Part shown: positions 44,308-56,441 of the stretch, piece after piece | How the letters are laid out: each line of letters begins with the position of its first letter | Position numbering within the stretch: position 1 is the first letter of the stretch | DNA from: Neonectria sp. B-13 | Lineage: Eukaryota > Ascomycota > Sordariomycetes > Hypocreales > Nectriaceae | DNA length: 64,000 nucleotides | Direction of reading: 5' to 3' | Assembly (NCBI GenBank): GCA_002682825.1 | Contig: NOKP01000009.1 | Span: 496,001 to 560,000, forward strand | Position numbers and translations under genes: made by a program | The notes under the pieces: generated by a model | What the model was told of the DNA's origin: nothing | The model's input: only the letters and a program-made list of their open reading frames with translations | Database searches by the model: none

Positions 44308-45586
44308 AGCACGACTTGGAATGCAGATGGATGATTATACGAGACAATCTATGAAATCACGCTACTCTTTACGAGTAAACGACTGTACTCAATATTTCCA
44401 CTCGTGCAGCTTTTACACAGCTTGCATTTAGCTCTATGTCTGTCGAAGAGGTGATATGCTCGTATTCTCTACTCACTACTCAGAGCGCGAATCTGGAGCA
44501 ATCGGCCCAGGGATTTCGTGGCAGTTGCCCATTCTGGCAGGATATCAACTCCGTATACTTCATTGGCCATCTGGAACAGGCTGCTAGTTGATACACAGTT
44601 GTCACTACGTAGCTTTGACAAAGCTAGTACGGTCTAATGCAGTGGTCCTGCAGGGGTAACGAGAAAGCGATGATACAGAATTCTTCTGGAACGACACAGC
44701 CCACCCTTGCCTCCGGGGAACTATTGCTACTTCTGGATTGTCTGGTTCTTTGGCGGGCGTCTCTTCCGTGTTTCGCACCGAATCCGCAAACCAGCACCAG
44801 AAGCCGATTGCCACCTGACTTGTTGACTTCTGTGACGGCCGCAAAGACTGGTGGTTGAACTCTATCCTCCCCCATTCTAACAAGCAAAGTTGGAGCCCGT
44901 ATGTCCACTGCCCACTACCGACTCTGCAATCATCCGTAATCTCCAACTCCCCAGATGCTTCAAGCTCATGAACTCACCGAGAATCCGAGTTGCTCACCCA
45001 CCCTGGCCTCACCCCAGATTGCGGCTTCTCGCCCGGAGTTCCGATCCATGCCTGGTCCCCCAGGTTTGACCACAACTCGGAATAGCACAATCGACCCCGA
45101 TTGCAGTCGTGCAACTTTTCCCCCGCCCTCGAATGACTCGTTTGCTCGTAGCGGCCACAAATATGGATGGGCTCATTGGTCAATGCCTCGGAAGTGGGGG
45201 TGGAGCCACAGCAACTCCAAGGCTTGATCCTGGCAAACGGGCTGATAACCGCGATACTGGTCCTGATACCGATACTGAAGAGACACGATATACTCAGTGC
45301 TAGACAGATAGGTTGCAATCATCATCGCATGTTGAGGTGAGCCTGTCACGCCAGACCATGGATAAGCGATAGACTCGGTCAGCATCCAACCTATCGCCCT
45401 CAGCTCGAACCCCTAGTCGCGTACCGTCGTAATCGACGCGTCCCCGGATTCCGGCAGGGATGGAAAAAGCAAGTCGAATAAATTAAACGACATCGCCCCC
45501 AACAAGGCTCAGAACGACCTCGACGAAGCAGACACTTCTTCATATACCCCTCAAACACTACATCATTCCCCTTTGACATATTCGCC
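44308..45586. other. Intergenic between hxnV and the MFS gene, one cluster word
   Basis: No gene is supported; the frames at 44605-44946, 44955-45227 and 44974-45318 overlap on both strands and lack features. GGAAGTGGGGGTGG at 45190-45203 repeats the cluster word about 390 bp before the transporter start. Confidence 0.45.
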
Positions 45587-47418
45587 ATGTCTAGTGACAG
45601 TGAGAAGGGAAATTCTGGCAAGGGGCCGCAAGACCTAGCCCAGCTTACAATTTCCAACTCCATCCAGCCTGGCGAGACGGACGTCATTGATGATGCGGCT
45701 GTTAGAGAATTCTACGGCAGTGCTGTTGATGATAGCTATCGTTTGAAGTCGGAGCTGGTCTCGCACCACCTGACCGAGATTGGCATGGGCAAGTAAGTGC
45801 ATCCACACCAATTCATAGAGCGCATGCAGGACATGGCAGCACGCACACGGGATCAAGCTAACAACCCTTCTGTAGGTTCCAATGGATCCTCTTCGTGGTG
45901 AACGGATTCGGCTGGATCGTCGACAACTTCTGGTCTCAGGGCATCACCGCTGTCCGACCTCCCGTCGGCAACGAGTTCAGCGACGTTACCCGTCTCAGCT
46001 ACAGCTCCGTAGCATACTACATCGGCCTCATCATCGGTGCAACCTTCTGGGGAACCACTGCTGATCTCATCGGCCGAAAGCCCGCTTTCAACGCCACCAT
46101 TCTCATTGGTGGTGTCTTTGCTTGTGCCGTTGCTGGTACCCAGAACTTCGTCGCCTTTTGTGCGATTTGGGCTGTCATCGGTACGGCTGCTGGTGGAAAC
46201 GTCCCCGTTGACAGCATCGTCTTCCTGGAGTTTGTACCGCAGAGCCATCAGTGGCTGCTTGTCAGTCTCTCTGCATGGTGGAACCTGGGCCAGGTCATCG
46301 TTGCCCTCCTGTCCTGGGTTTTCCTGGCCAACTTCGCCTGTTCCGCCGAGGATGCTCCCTGTCCGGCGAGCGAAAACATGGGCTGGTAAGTGATCATCTG
46401 GTTTCCTTCCTTTAGCATGATTCAACGCTAATATTCTCTCCCAGGCGTTATCTTATGATCACTCTCGGAGCCATCGCCATCGCATTCGGCCTCTGCCGCA
46501 TTCTCCTGTTCAAGATCCCCGAGTCCCCGCGCTACCTCATCTGCAAGGGCCGCGACGCCGAGGCCGTGGAGGCCGTCAACTACATCGCACGATACAACGG
46601 CAAGGAGGAGACGCTCACTCTCGACATGCTCCAGGCCATCGACAGACGATGCAACGCCGACAAGTCTGGCTCCGAAGTCATCGTTGCCCCAAGCCAGGCG
46701 GGAATGTCCTATATGCAGATCCTCAAGGAGAGCTTCAAGGACTACAACTCCAGCAACTACAAAAAGCTGTTTGCCGGCCGCAAGATGGCCCAGCACACGT
46801 CGGTCACGTTCCTGATCTGGCTCACTATCGGCATTGCATACCCTCTTTACTTTGCCTTCATCACGTCGTACCTGCAAACAAAGAAGACGTATTCGGCAAA
46901 CACTGGCTTCGACCACTCCTACATGGTGTACTGCATTGTCTCGGCCGTCGGAGTTCTTGGTCCCGTCGCTGCGGGCTTTTGTGTCGAGACACGCTTTGGC
47001 CGTAGGTGGATGATGGCTATCTCGGCCGTCTTGACGGGAGTTTTCCTGTTTGTTTACACAGTGGCCGGGACCGAGGCTGCAGACATTGGATTCCAATGCG
47101 CGACTGGTATCTTGGGCAACTTTGGTACGTCTCCCCATCAACTTGTCTACCCTTTAATATCATAACTGACTAACTGTCTGTGCAGAGTACGCTGTCATGT
47201 ACGCCTTCACGCCAGAATCCTTCCCTGGGCCTGTGCGCGGTACGGGAACGGGCATCGCCGCCACATTGCTCCGTGTTGGAGGACTGGGTGCTTCGTTGAT
47301 TTCGACCTTTGCAGGATACACTGTGGTGCCAATCTACGCCAGCGCCGCGTTGTGGATTTTGGCTGGTATTTTCTGCTTCGGGCTGCCTTTTGAGACCCAT
47401 GGCCATGCTTCGATCTAG
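45587..47418 (+). CDS. hxnZ: MFS transporter, hxnZ-like
   Basis: A 12-helix major facilitator of 542 residues in four exons (45587-45792, 45876-46385, 46445-47124, 47186-47418). The first 70 residues are a hydrophilic cytosolic tail. Marks include DNFWSQGI in TM1, GTTADLIGRKPAFN after TM2, GTAAGGNVPVDSIVFLEF in TM4, IPESPRYLICKGR at the central loop and the GRRW loop between TM8 and TM9. The pattern is that of the SV2/niacin-type organic-acid facilitators rather than sugar porters. It would import the pathway substrate. The hxn set of Aspergillus has two MFS genes (hxnP and hxnZ); HxnZ is the better guess because HxnP is of the Dal5/Tna1 type, but only one is present here and the symbol is tentative. 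Confidence 0.82.
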
Positions 47419-48388
47419 ATGAGCATAGCAGCGACGTCTTGTCGCGGTGATAGCAGATTGAATCGATTGTAATATTTCGAATTTTGGGAATTAGACCTCC
47501 CTTTAGATGCTACTTAGTAAATACAAAGTTTCGCACACACATTTGAATCTGATTCACTCTTTGATGTCGTTTGTTTGTGAGGAATTAGGAGGCATGTCAA
47601 AAGAAGAAGCACACTGACTAGGCGCGCCATCGAGACTACACAGTAGGTGATGACTTCGTCACCTAAATCTTGCACAATTGCTCATCACTCAGCATGCCAG
47701 AGTCATATTGTCTTGTCCAACATCTGAGAATGAATGACGTAGCATTGCTCCCTCGAAGCTAGTACAATGCGATTCCTCGTGGGTTCAATGCAGGCTCACG
47801 CTAAATCCATAGATAGACAAGTAAAACTAATGGAATTAATGCTCCGGCGCACTTCATGCACTCCAAACCGATCTTGCCGCTCCACACCCCCCACTGACAC
47901 GAAGGAAGTCTGGAATCTGTCCGTTTGGCCAAAGCTTCCAAGTAGTCTACGTCTCAAATGACCACTTCCGGCATGCTGCGTTGTGAATCTTGATTACCCC
48001 CTAAAGATCCACTGATTGTTTCCCCTGAGGGCAATTCCACTCCCTGATACGAGTGGAGGGTGGGTTTAGTTCCTTAGGCGATGGCTGATCGGGAGTGGGA
48101 CTCTAGGGGCGTGATGATAGTCAACCTCGCCCATCCCCCACTCTCGCCGGGTCCTCATCCACTTCCCACTCCAAGAATGGGGATCACGGCAAATGTCCAC
48201 CCTTAGAGATTGAATCCAGGCGTGCCATTGGACAAGGACCTGTAACGGACTTGGGTTGAGGAATCTCGATTGGCGATCTACGTTTTGAGATTCAATCTGC
48301 GTCTTCATAACCTCGTTGCGTTTCCCGAGGTCAGAAATCTGGACTATCTACAACTCATCCATTACAGTCTCAACTCACCGAACCAACC
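47419..48388. promoter_or_regulatory. Upstream region of hxnT with several GTGGG words
   Basis: 970 bp without a supported gene. Near hxnT there are an inverted pair CCACTC (48037-48042) / GAGTGG (48051-48056) with 8-base spacing, GGGAGTGGGA at 48091-48100, ATCCCCCACTCT at 48133-48144 and CTTCCCACTCC at 48162-48172. The open frame at 47767-47961 has no features. Confidence 0.45.
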
Positions 48389-49815
48389 ATGCCTGCAGCC
48401 ACCACACCCCCGCCGGCCATTGCCGCGCTCAAGGACACCGTTCTATTTATCCCCATGAAGCTGGGAAAGATCACGCTGAAGCACCGCATTGTCCAGGTGA
48501 GTTGCCCCCATCACGAGTTAGTTGATAACGCACAACCAACTGACATGGTACCTAGGCCCCCAACACTCGCATGCGAAGTGACTTTGAGTCCCGCGGCGTT
48601 CATGTTCCAGGACCGCGCGTTGCCAAGTACTACGGTGACCGCGCCAGCTCCGGCGGTCTTCAGATTGCCGAGGCCACCGACATCTGCCTTAATGCTAGCG
48701 CCTACCCTGGCGTCGCCGGTGTTTTCACCGAGTCCCAGCTGCAGGGATGGCGCAAGGTGACGGATGCCGTCCACGCCAAGGGCGGTTTCATCTTTGTTCA
48801 GCTGTGGCACACCGGTCGGGCTTCTTCTGCCGGCCTGCGAGGTGGCGATGCGCCCCTTTCGTCGGGGACTACGCCCATGAATGGAAAGTATCTTGATGGC
48901 ACGGATTGCAAGGACGAGCCGCCTCGCGCTATGACTGTGAATGATATTCACGAGTTAACGGCTGAGTGGGCAGCTGCGGCCAAGAGGGCTGTGGATGAAG
49001 CTGGGTTTGACGGTGTTGAGATTCACGGTAAGAAACAACTTCCATCACTATCTCAAGCTCTTGCCTTTATGTTGTATGTATCTAACTTGTTCCAGGAGCA
49101 AACGGATATCTCTTGGAGCAGTTTCTCCACGACAACGTCAACAACCGCACTGACGAGTATGGTGGCACCATCGAGAACCGGTGCCGCTTCGTCCTCGAGG
49201 TTCTGTCGGCTGTTGCTGACGCCATTGGCTCCGACAAAGTGGGCGTCCGTCTTTCTCCGTTCAACTATTTCCAGGACACCAGGGACAGTGATCCCAACAC
49301 GCACTGGTCATATCTCTGCAGCCGCATCGCCAACATGTCTGCATCTCAGCGACCAGTCTACGTTCACATGTAAGTCTCAACGCCTATTCCGAGTTTTCCG
49401 AGAATTGAAGGTGCTGACATATTGTGCTCCTAGGGTGGAACCCCGTTTCGACGAGGTCCTGGATGAGGCGGAGAAAATGGCCTCGCTGGAGGGCACTACA
49501 AAGGAGAACAGCAAGGTGCAAAAGGCACAAAACTCATTGACACTTTTCCGCGACATTCTGAAGCCCGCTGGGGTCCAGTTCCTTGCCTGCGGAAACTTCA
49601 ACCAGGATAATGCGGCGCCCAAGGTAAAAAGCAACGATGCCGATTTTATTGCCTTTGGCAGAAACTTCATTGCCAACCCCGATCTGGCCGAGCGCCTCAA
49701 GAACGGCTGGGCACTTAACAAGTATGACCGAACCACCTTTTACGGAGCGTCGCCTCCGGAGAAGGGTTATAACGATTATCCCTTTTACGACGAGGCTCAG
49801 TCAAAGAAGGCATAG
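48389..49815 (+). CDS. hxnT: Old Yellow Enzyme family FMN oxidoreductase, hxnT-like
   Basis: FMN-dependent ene-reductase of 411 residues in four exons (48389-48496, 48556-49027, 49096-49369, 49434-49815). The N-terminal LGKITLKHRIVQ is joined to APNTRMRS by the first intron. FVQLWHTGRAS is the beta-strand core, and the substrate-binding His/Asn pair lies in EIHGANGYLLEQFL, assembled by splicing. DEYGGTIENR is the family signature, and FIAFGRNFIANPDL near the C-terminus binds the FMN phosphate. In nicotinate catabolism HxnT is the Old-Yellow-Enzyme-type reductase thought to act on a pyridine-ring intermediate. No disruption is seen. Confidence 0.92.
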
Positions 49816-50343
49816 TCCAGCTGAAGGAAAATAGCCGAGGATGATTGATGCCGAAAACGATCTCAGTTTCGACCGTGGGAAGAGATTCCTGTCTAGATAA
49901 TTAGATTAGAGTGATAGCCTTGAGAAAAGACAAGGCTATCTCAAGTACTGGAGTAATAAAGACAAGTTTACTCAGTTATTAGCATTGAAGTCCTACTTGC
50001 GTGCGCGAGATTTTCGAGTGGCGACTACATAGCTTAGTTGCAGGGATTTGCGGTAAGATGTAAGTGTTCAAGCAAATACAACAGAAGAGAAATAATAAAG
50101 TTGGCGTCTCGTGTAAGGCCCTTGGTCGAGTAACTAGACAGGTATAGAGCCAAGTGCAAAGTAACTGTCAAGTTTGCGGCATTTTGTTAAATGATGGTGC
50201 GGCTTTCTGTTAGAATGAACATTGGAGTACACCGGCCGGTTAGAAAGACGGCTGCCAACGCCCGGAAGATAAAGCATGCTAACCGCAAATGCACGATATA
50301 AAGGATACGTATGAGGCTTAAAATATTGCAATAAAATTTGCTT
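49816..50343. other. Intergenic between convergent hxnT and hxnX
   Basis: 3' flanks of two convergent genes; AT-richer than the coding sequence. No gene or motif is recognised. Confidence 0.5.
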
Positions 50344-51857
50344 CTACAGACTTGCTCGAACTGGTACATCTGATGCTAGATTTGTGCCCTTCGCCCATTT
50401 TGCGTCAACATCCTTCCACATATCATACGTCAACAACCACCTCCCTACTCCATTGTACCTCCACGGGAACGGATCTTCTCCCGTCTCCTGGGACACTGGA
50501 AGGACAGGCGACTTCTCACTCAACCACTGCTCGTCCTTCTCCCCGAACAATCGGAACTTCTCATCTCTGTCTTGCTGCTCCGGGCCGTCCGAGAGGTGGT
50601 AGATCCACTGGTTATACGTGCCCCTTCGCACGACATTCTCCGTCCTCTCCCGTCGACAAGCCTCGTACACCTCCAACGCCTTTTGTTTCGAGCTTTGAGA
50701 CTTGTCTGTCAGTCGCGCCAGGCAGATTCCCAGCACACCGCCGTCTTCAAGGGCCATTCCCGCTCCGCTGGCGAGATACGGCAGAGTGGCATGGACGGCA
50801 TCGCCAAGCATCGTGAACGAACCGGAAGGGTGTGACCACGTGGGCTCGAGACCTGGCCGGATGCAAAGGCGCCACTTGAGGACAGAGTCGCTCATTGCGA
50901 GCATCTTTGCGATCCGGGGATCCCAACCGTCAAAGTGGGCTCGCATCTCGTCGATGCCTCCCTCTAGTGTATTCCCTTGGTCGAGTGGGATGTCGTCCGG
51001 GACCAAAAGAACCATATTGAACAGCTCGCCGCCCTTGAGAACATAGTTGACCACATGTTTCTCCGGGCCAACCCAGTAGTTGACCTGGGGATTCTCCACA
51101 AACGGCCTCAGCTCCGGGTCCTTGAGCATGTCGGACGTGTTCAGCAGAAGCCGGTAAGCCAAGTCTCCAGTAAGCTCTGGCGGGTCCGACTTGCCGAGAA
51201 AGTCTTCTCGCAGCTTTGAGTTGATCCCATCAGCGCCGACCAGGACGTCCGTGGACATGGATCGCCCGTCGGCTAGGAACACAGTCGTCGAACTGCCATC
51301 CGCAGACACTGTAAAGGTATCGACTTTGGCGTTGGTAATGAGCGTTGCACCAAGCTCGACTGCACGATCCAGGAGACACTTGTGGAGGTTGGCGCGGTGG
51401 AAATCCCAGAAAGGATACCCTCCTGTCGCGGCCGCGTACCCATGGTAGTCCATCTCGGAGAGGTGGTTGCCCTTCCAGCCGATGAAGTTGCACTTCTGGG
51501 GCTTTGTGGCGAATTTTTCAAGCTTGTCCTTCAAGCCCCAGGAAAAGAGCACACGCGCGGCGTTGGGAAGAACTTGGATTCCTGCGCCGACTTCGCCGAT
51601 GTTTGACGCGGACTCAAGAACCGTCACATCGTGGCCAGCAAGGAGGATGGAGATGGCCGCCCCCAAACCGCCTAGACCAGCGCCGACAATTATTATCTAA
51701 TTGGAGGGAAGATACCAAGTCAGCAAATGATCCGACTTGAAAGAATTTGCAAGTAGACAGCGAAAAGCTGTTACTCGTAGGAACTGCCTACATCTAGCTT
51801 GCTTGCCGCATCTCGCTGTATTTTTTCCTGAACAAAGAATTGTCTCGAGTCGGCCAT
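50344..51857 (-). CDS. hxnX: Salicylate-hydroxylase-type FAD monooxygenase, hxnX-like
   Basis: Flavin monooxygenase of 472 residues in two exons (51857-51792 and 51696-50344; 95-nt intron). The first exon gives a 22-residue lead that joins directly to IIIVGAGLGGLGAAISILLAGHDV, the FAD-binding Rossmann motif. The DG motif is in VLVGADGINSKLR and the GD motif in GSFTMLGDAVHATLPYLASGAGMALEDG. This is the group of 6-hydroxynicotinate 3-monooxygenase and salicylate hydroxylase, and HxnX of Aspergillus is the enzyme proposed to hydroxylate 6-hydroxynicotinate. It is divergent from the regulator gene, sharing a 1.1-kb upstream region. Confidence 0.9.
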
Positions 51858-52987
51858 GGTTGATTGTCGAACCGAAGTAATATTATAGTTGAAGAGGCAA
51901 TCAATTTCATCAACTTAAAGCGAGTGAACAATATACTGAAGTTTGTGACGTTGATGTGATTCTGGCAAGTAGGGTACTGTTCAATGAGTGTTTGTACCGA
52001 TGTCACCAAGGTTCCAATTCCTGGGATAAAGGGCGATTTATTCCGAATGACCTCCGTGCCATTCGGCTGAGCAAGAATGCATGACGACTCTATGGGATGG
52101 ATTCGGGAGTGGAAGTGGAAATGTCACGGCGTCCAAGGCCGAACTGCGGGGCTAGTTTGGAGCCGATGCCATCTGCCGCTTGGGTATTTTACGATCTGTT
52201 TCTTAAGAACCTGTCTTTACTGCATGACATCTATCTTCCCGACTTCCCCAAAGCCTGACACAGATAAGAAGCAAGATACCGAAGGGGCCCGGTAGGACGA
52301 TTCATGGTCCCTCCCTGGAGACTTCCCCACCTCCGAGACTTAAATGCCACGCCTCTGGATACGGCTTAGTGCAGAGCAATCCCACTCTTGGAGCTACATG
52401 GGCTTATCTGGAAGTGGGGGAATGGTGGAGCAAGAATGGGGAGAGATAAGGAGGGAAAATGGCTTGCAAGCATCCTTATCTCTGAGATGTCCTTATTCTT
52501 CAGCTCAGGCTCGCTGAGAAAGGGGTAAACAATATTGAGATATTTGGCAATGACTTGAAGTTGGTAAAGTCTATCTTCTACAATTTATTCTCACATGTAT
52601 CGACGTCTTGTGCCAACTCAACAGATGTCGTAGTCCCTTAGGAGGCGCAATTAGCCTGTTAGTAATTGGACTGCATACTCCGCACTTTAGAGTATTGTGC
52701 CGCTTGTAAACCCGTTCTGCTGGCTTCCATGTAGCTGTTCGTATCCTAGATCATAGCACACTCTTATCGGTTTTCGTTACCCATCACCCCACTTCCTTCA
52801 CATGATAGCGAGTCAACCATCCGAGCATCGCGAACGCCGGAGGTGAAAATAGACCGCCCACCCTTCCTCTCCACCCTCGACCAGACCACGCATCGTCGTC
52901 CCTTACCCCATTTTTACCCTCTATCACCAAAAAAGAAATCCAAGGTACTTTTCAGGGGCTTTGGCACTCTGACCAGAAGTGGATAGA
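51858..52987. promoter_or_regulatory. Divergent hxnX/hxnR upstream region
   Basis: 1.13 kb with no supported gene. Cluster words: GGGAGTGGAAGTGG at 52105-52118, CCCACTCTTG at 52381-52390 (same as the left arm of the 37251 palindrome) and GGAAGTGGGGGAATGG at 52410-52425. CT-rich tracts and a CACC-rich stretch precede the regulator start. The open frame at 52077-52295 has no features. Confidence 0.5.
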
Positions 52988-55900
52988 ATGGACGACTCCT
53001 GGAGATCCACGGACGAGCCAGACGACGCTGAGCTGGCTGATGCTGAAGACCCCAGCATGTTGACCGTCGGCGAGAAGTCATTCGCCTGCACCCATCAGGG
53101 CTGTACCAAACGCTTCACTCGCGCCGAGCATCTGCATCGCCATGCCCTTAATCACACGACTGGCGGGTCGACCTGCACTCTCTGCCGCGCCCACTTCAAG
53201 CGGCCTGACCTTTTGAGTATGTCTCGTCGTCGTGAAGCAATTATGGCGTATGGATGGCCCATACTGACGTTTTCTTGTTAGAGAGGCATATGGATCGTCA
53301 CCGCCAAAAGGATCTCGAAGCAGGTGGTCTAGGCTGCGGCATTCTCGATACAAGAAAACGATCCTGGAAGGCGCCAGACGGGTCTGTTGTAGAGAAACGC
53401 CCTCGTACAAAATCTTCCACCCGAAGGAGGTCTTCAACCGGGCCTCTCCAGCCCCAAGCTCAACAAGAGCCGTCGCCGGACCCTGAACCTGCCGAGCTTG
53501 ACTATGCTGATTCTTCCTTCAAATCAACTGCGGCACCCAACATTGGAGGAGGCACCGAGACTGACACATCCATCGTCCTGGACATTCGATCTGGGCACAC
53601 CAATATCACTACGGAGAATTCTGCAAACCCTGTCGACGCTCTCCCCTACTCGGAAGTCATCTCTTCTACCCAGCAACACGACCCCACCCTGGTCTACACC
53701 CAATCTTGGACAGACCTCCTCCAGTCCCGGGTACTAGACGATCCGTTTGGTGGGACCGAGAATCTCCAATACGACAGGATCTTCCAGCCCGACACAGCGA
53801 GCTCGTTTAATATGCCATATACGACCGCTCTGGATTACAACTGGCTATTTAACGTGGAAAAGTCTTCTCCAGCTGCATTTGGAGGAGCTGAATTTACCCA
53901 ATCTCCGGATTTCTGTGCACAAGACATCCAAGGACTAAGCATGACGCAAACTGGCTTGGCCATTACCCCGGAATCAATGGGGGCTGCCCAGGCTTGGTCA
54001 GACGCTACGGATGCGGATCAGCACGAACAGAGAACCCAAGAGCAACAGTTCATGGATATGAACAACCACCCGCAAGCACATAGGATGCCAGGCCAGTCTG
54101 TCCGCCCCGGTTCAACAGAGGTTTATCCCGACCGAGGAGCAAGACGAAGACTGGGAGATGGATCTGCTAGCACCCAGAAGAGCCGGACTGGCGGAGCTCA
54201 TTCTATTCCCCTTGAGCCCGAGAGACCACTCTCAACCTTACGGAAACCGCTTCCTCTTCCAATACTCACCGAGGTTATACGAGAACGCCTGTTGAAGATT
54301 ATTGACTTGGCCAATCCTGCTCTCCCGGACCAACGTCACTCCATCTGGGACCACCCTCTCCTCTCGGTTGTCTCTCTTCAATCGTATCTCGAACTATACT
54401 TTACTCGCTTCAACACAGCATATCCATTGATTCATCTAGCCACCTTCAACGTCCATGAGGATGAGCCACTACTTCTCCTATCCGTCTTGCTTCTCGGAGC
54501 AACGTACTCAGGAAAGGATGCGCACCAACTTGCGGTCTGTATCCACGATGTTATCCGACCAAGCATCTTCGCCCACACTGGCTTCTCGCCGCGGCCAGAG
54601 CTTTGGACACTGCAGTGCATTCTGCTGGTAGAATGCTTCGGAAAGTCAAGGGCTGGCCAGAAGCAACACGACATGAGCCATCTGTTCCACGGACTCCTCA
54701 TCAATCTCATCCGCCGTTCAGATTGTCAGTCCATCAGACCCAGTGGTCCACCTCCGGGTTCAGGTGAAGACAATCCCGAGGCTCTCGAACGTACTTGGAG
54801 ACGGTGGGCCGAGGCTGAGCAAAAGAAGAGGTACGCACTATATTCACTACACTCATTGTGCACGGCGCCTAACATAACATCATAGACTTGCCTTGCTCTG
54901 CTTCATGTGGGACACGCAACATGCAGTGCTTTTCTGTCAGAGCCTCTGCATGTCCTCATTTGAATTGCGCTTAGAACTTCCCTGCAGCCAAAGCATCTGG
55001 GAAGCCCGCGATCCGACATCGTGGGTGTCTGCCTGGCGGTCTACGCTCTCAGCAGACCATAGAACACTATATCTCCCCACTCTCAAGTCGTACTTGTCCT
55101 CGAACACCCCCCGACCTACAGGACTCAGCGGCCTTTCTCGGATTCTGGTTCTACATGGGCTAATGTCTATTGCGTGGGACATGCAGCGACGTGACCAGAC
55201 GTCTCTTGGGGTAGTGTCTGAGGGCACCGTCGACGTTTCCTGGCGCAAACTCGTCAGCACAGCCTACGATCTTTGGAAGGGTGACTTCGATGCCTATTGC
55301 ACAGCGGTAACCGCGAGGTTCCCAAGAGGACAGCAACCTGGGCGTGATGATTTCATGCTTGAGGAAGAAACACAACGCAGCGAGTTTATAGCGTTCGCCG
55401 CCGCCTACAACGCCGTGTATCACTCCGCACAAGTGTTGCTGAACCTCGATTTTCTGGATGTCCAAATCTACGCTGGAGCTCGCCATATTCTCGGACGACC
55501 TGTGCAGCAAAGAGATTACCTGCGTTCAGCTCAGGTAGTGAAGCGGTGGGCCACGGCCAGCACGGGAGCTTCAAGTCGAGATGCATCATCTGGCTCTGGC
55601 TCGAGAGATTCTACATCCACCCCATCAGGTGAACATCAAGGCCCTCAGTCAAGCCAGTCTGCGCCAACTGCAGCCTGGCATGCGGCACGGATGCTACGAG
55701 ACACCATGAGAGTCTTGATCGACTCAGAGGCTATGAACTTGTTCCATGTGCCTTGGTGTCTCTACTTGGTTACGTTGACCTGCTGGGCTTACCACCATGC
55801 GCGTCCAAGTCGTGGACGTAGGGATGAGGAGGATGAAGGTGCTCACGAAGATGACGAGATGGTCTGGGACCCTCAGGCCGAGATGAAGTCACTATTATCC

Positions 55901-56092
55901 AGCATGGCAGGTGGACTACACCGCAATGAATCAGTGCTGGCCTGGGAGCGAAGGCGCACAAACGGACTTGTCTGGCTCATGGCAGATGCACTGACCAAAG
56001 TTCGATGGGGGATCGTACACTCAGGTGTTGTCGTTCTGCGAGGCTTGGTTCCGCAGCGCTTGATCAACCAGTACGATCAGTTTGAGGATTAA
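52988..56092 (+). CDS. hxnR: C2H2 zinc-finger transcription activator with fungal_trans domain, hxnR-like
   Basis: A 994-residue regulator in three exons (52988-53216, 53282-54830, 54886-56092). Two classical C2H2 fingers sit at about residues 32-85: CTHQGCTKRFTRAEHLHRHALNH, whose key residues are two Cys and two His, and CTLC...HFKRPDLLKRHMDRH, whose last half is joined by the first intron. A basic KRPRTKSSTRRR segment (nuclear localisation) and a long polar linker follow. The C-terminal half is the fungal-specific transcription factor domain, starting near YLELYFTRFNTAYPLIH. HxnR of Aspergillus is a C2H2 protein of this architecture that activates all hxn genes. The frame extends upstream to a GTG at 52979, but the first ATG is at 52988. 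Confidence 0.9.
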
Positions 56093-56441
56093 AGGAGTCT
56101 CCCGTTGAATATTTAAACGACCGTAATTGAATTATGACGCATTTATGACATTTGCACGTTTGTTCTTCCGAACTTGCTTTCTTTGTGACGCCTTTGCTAT
56201 GAGTTAGAGTAAGGAGACGAAGCTGATGATTCATTCGGAGACGACCTTTAATCACTGAACCTTGGTAACTCCATGTCTGTTGGTGTTGCGATCGGAAGCT
56301 AGTAACCAGCTGACGGGATGATTAAACTGATGCAATTACATGGAGCTATCCAGAGCAACCTAAACCATCACACTCGTAGCGTCGTTGACTCGTACATACA
56401 GTTTTCCTTGAGTACACCCCTTCCTGTATAGCAAAACCACC
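56093..56441. other. Intergenic between convergent hxnR and the Rieske oxygenase
   Basis: 349 bp of 3' flanks; no gene recognised. Confidence 0.5.
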
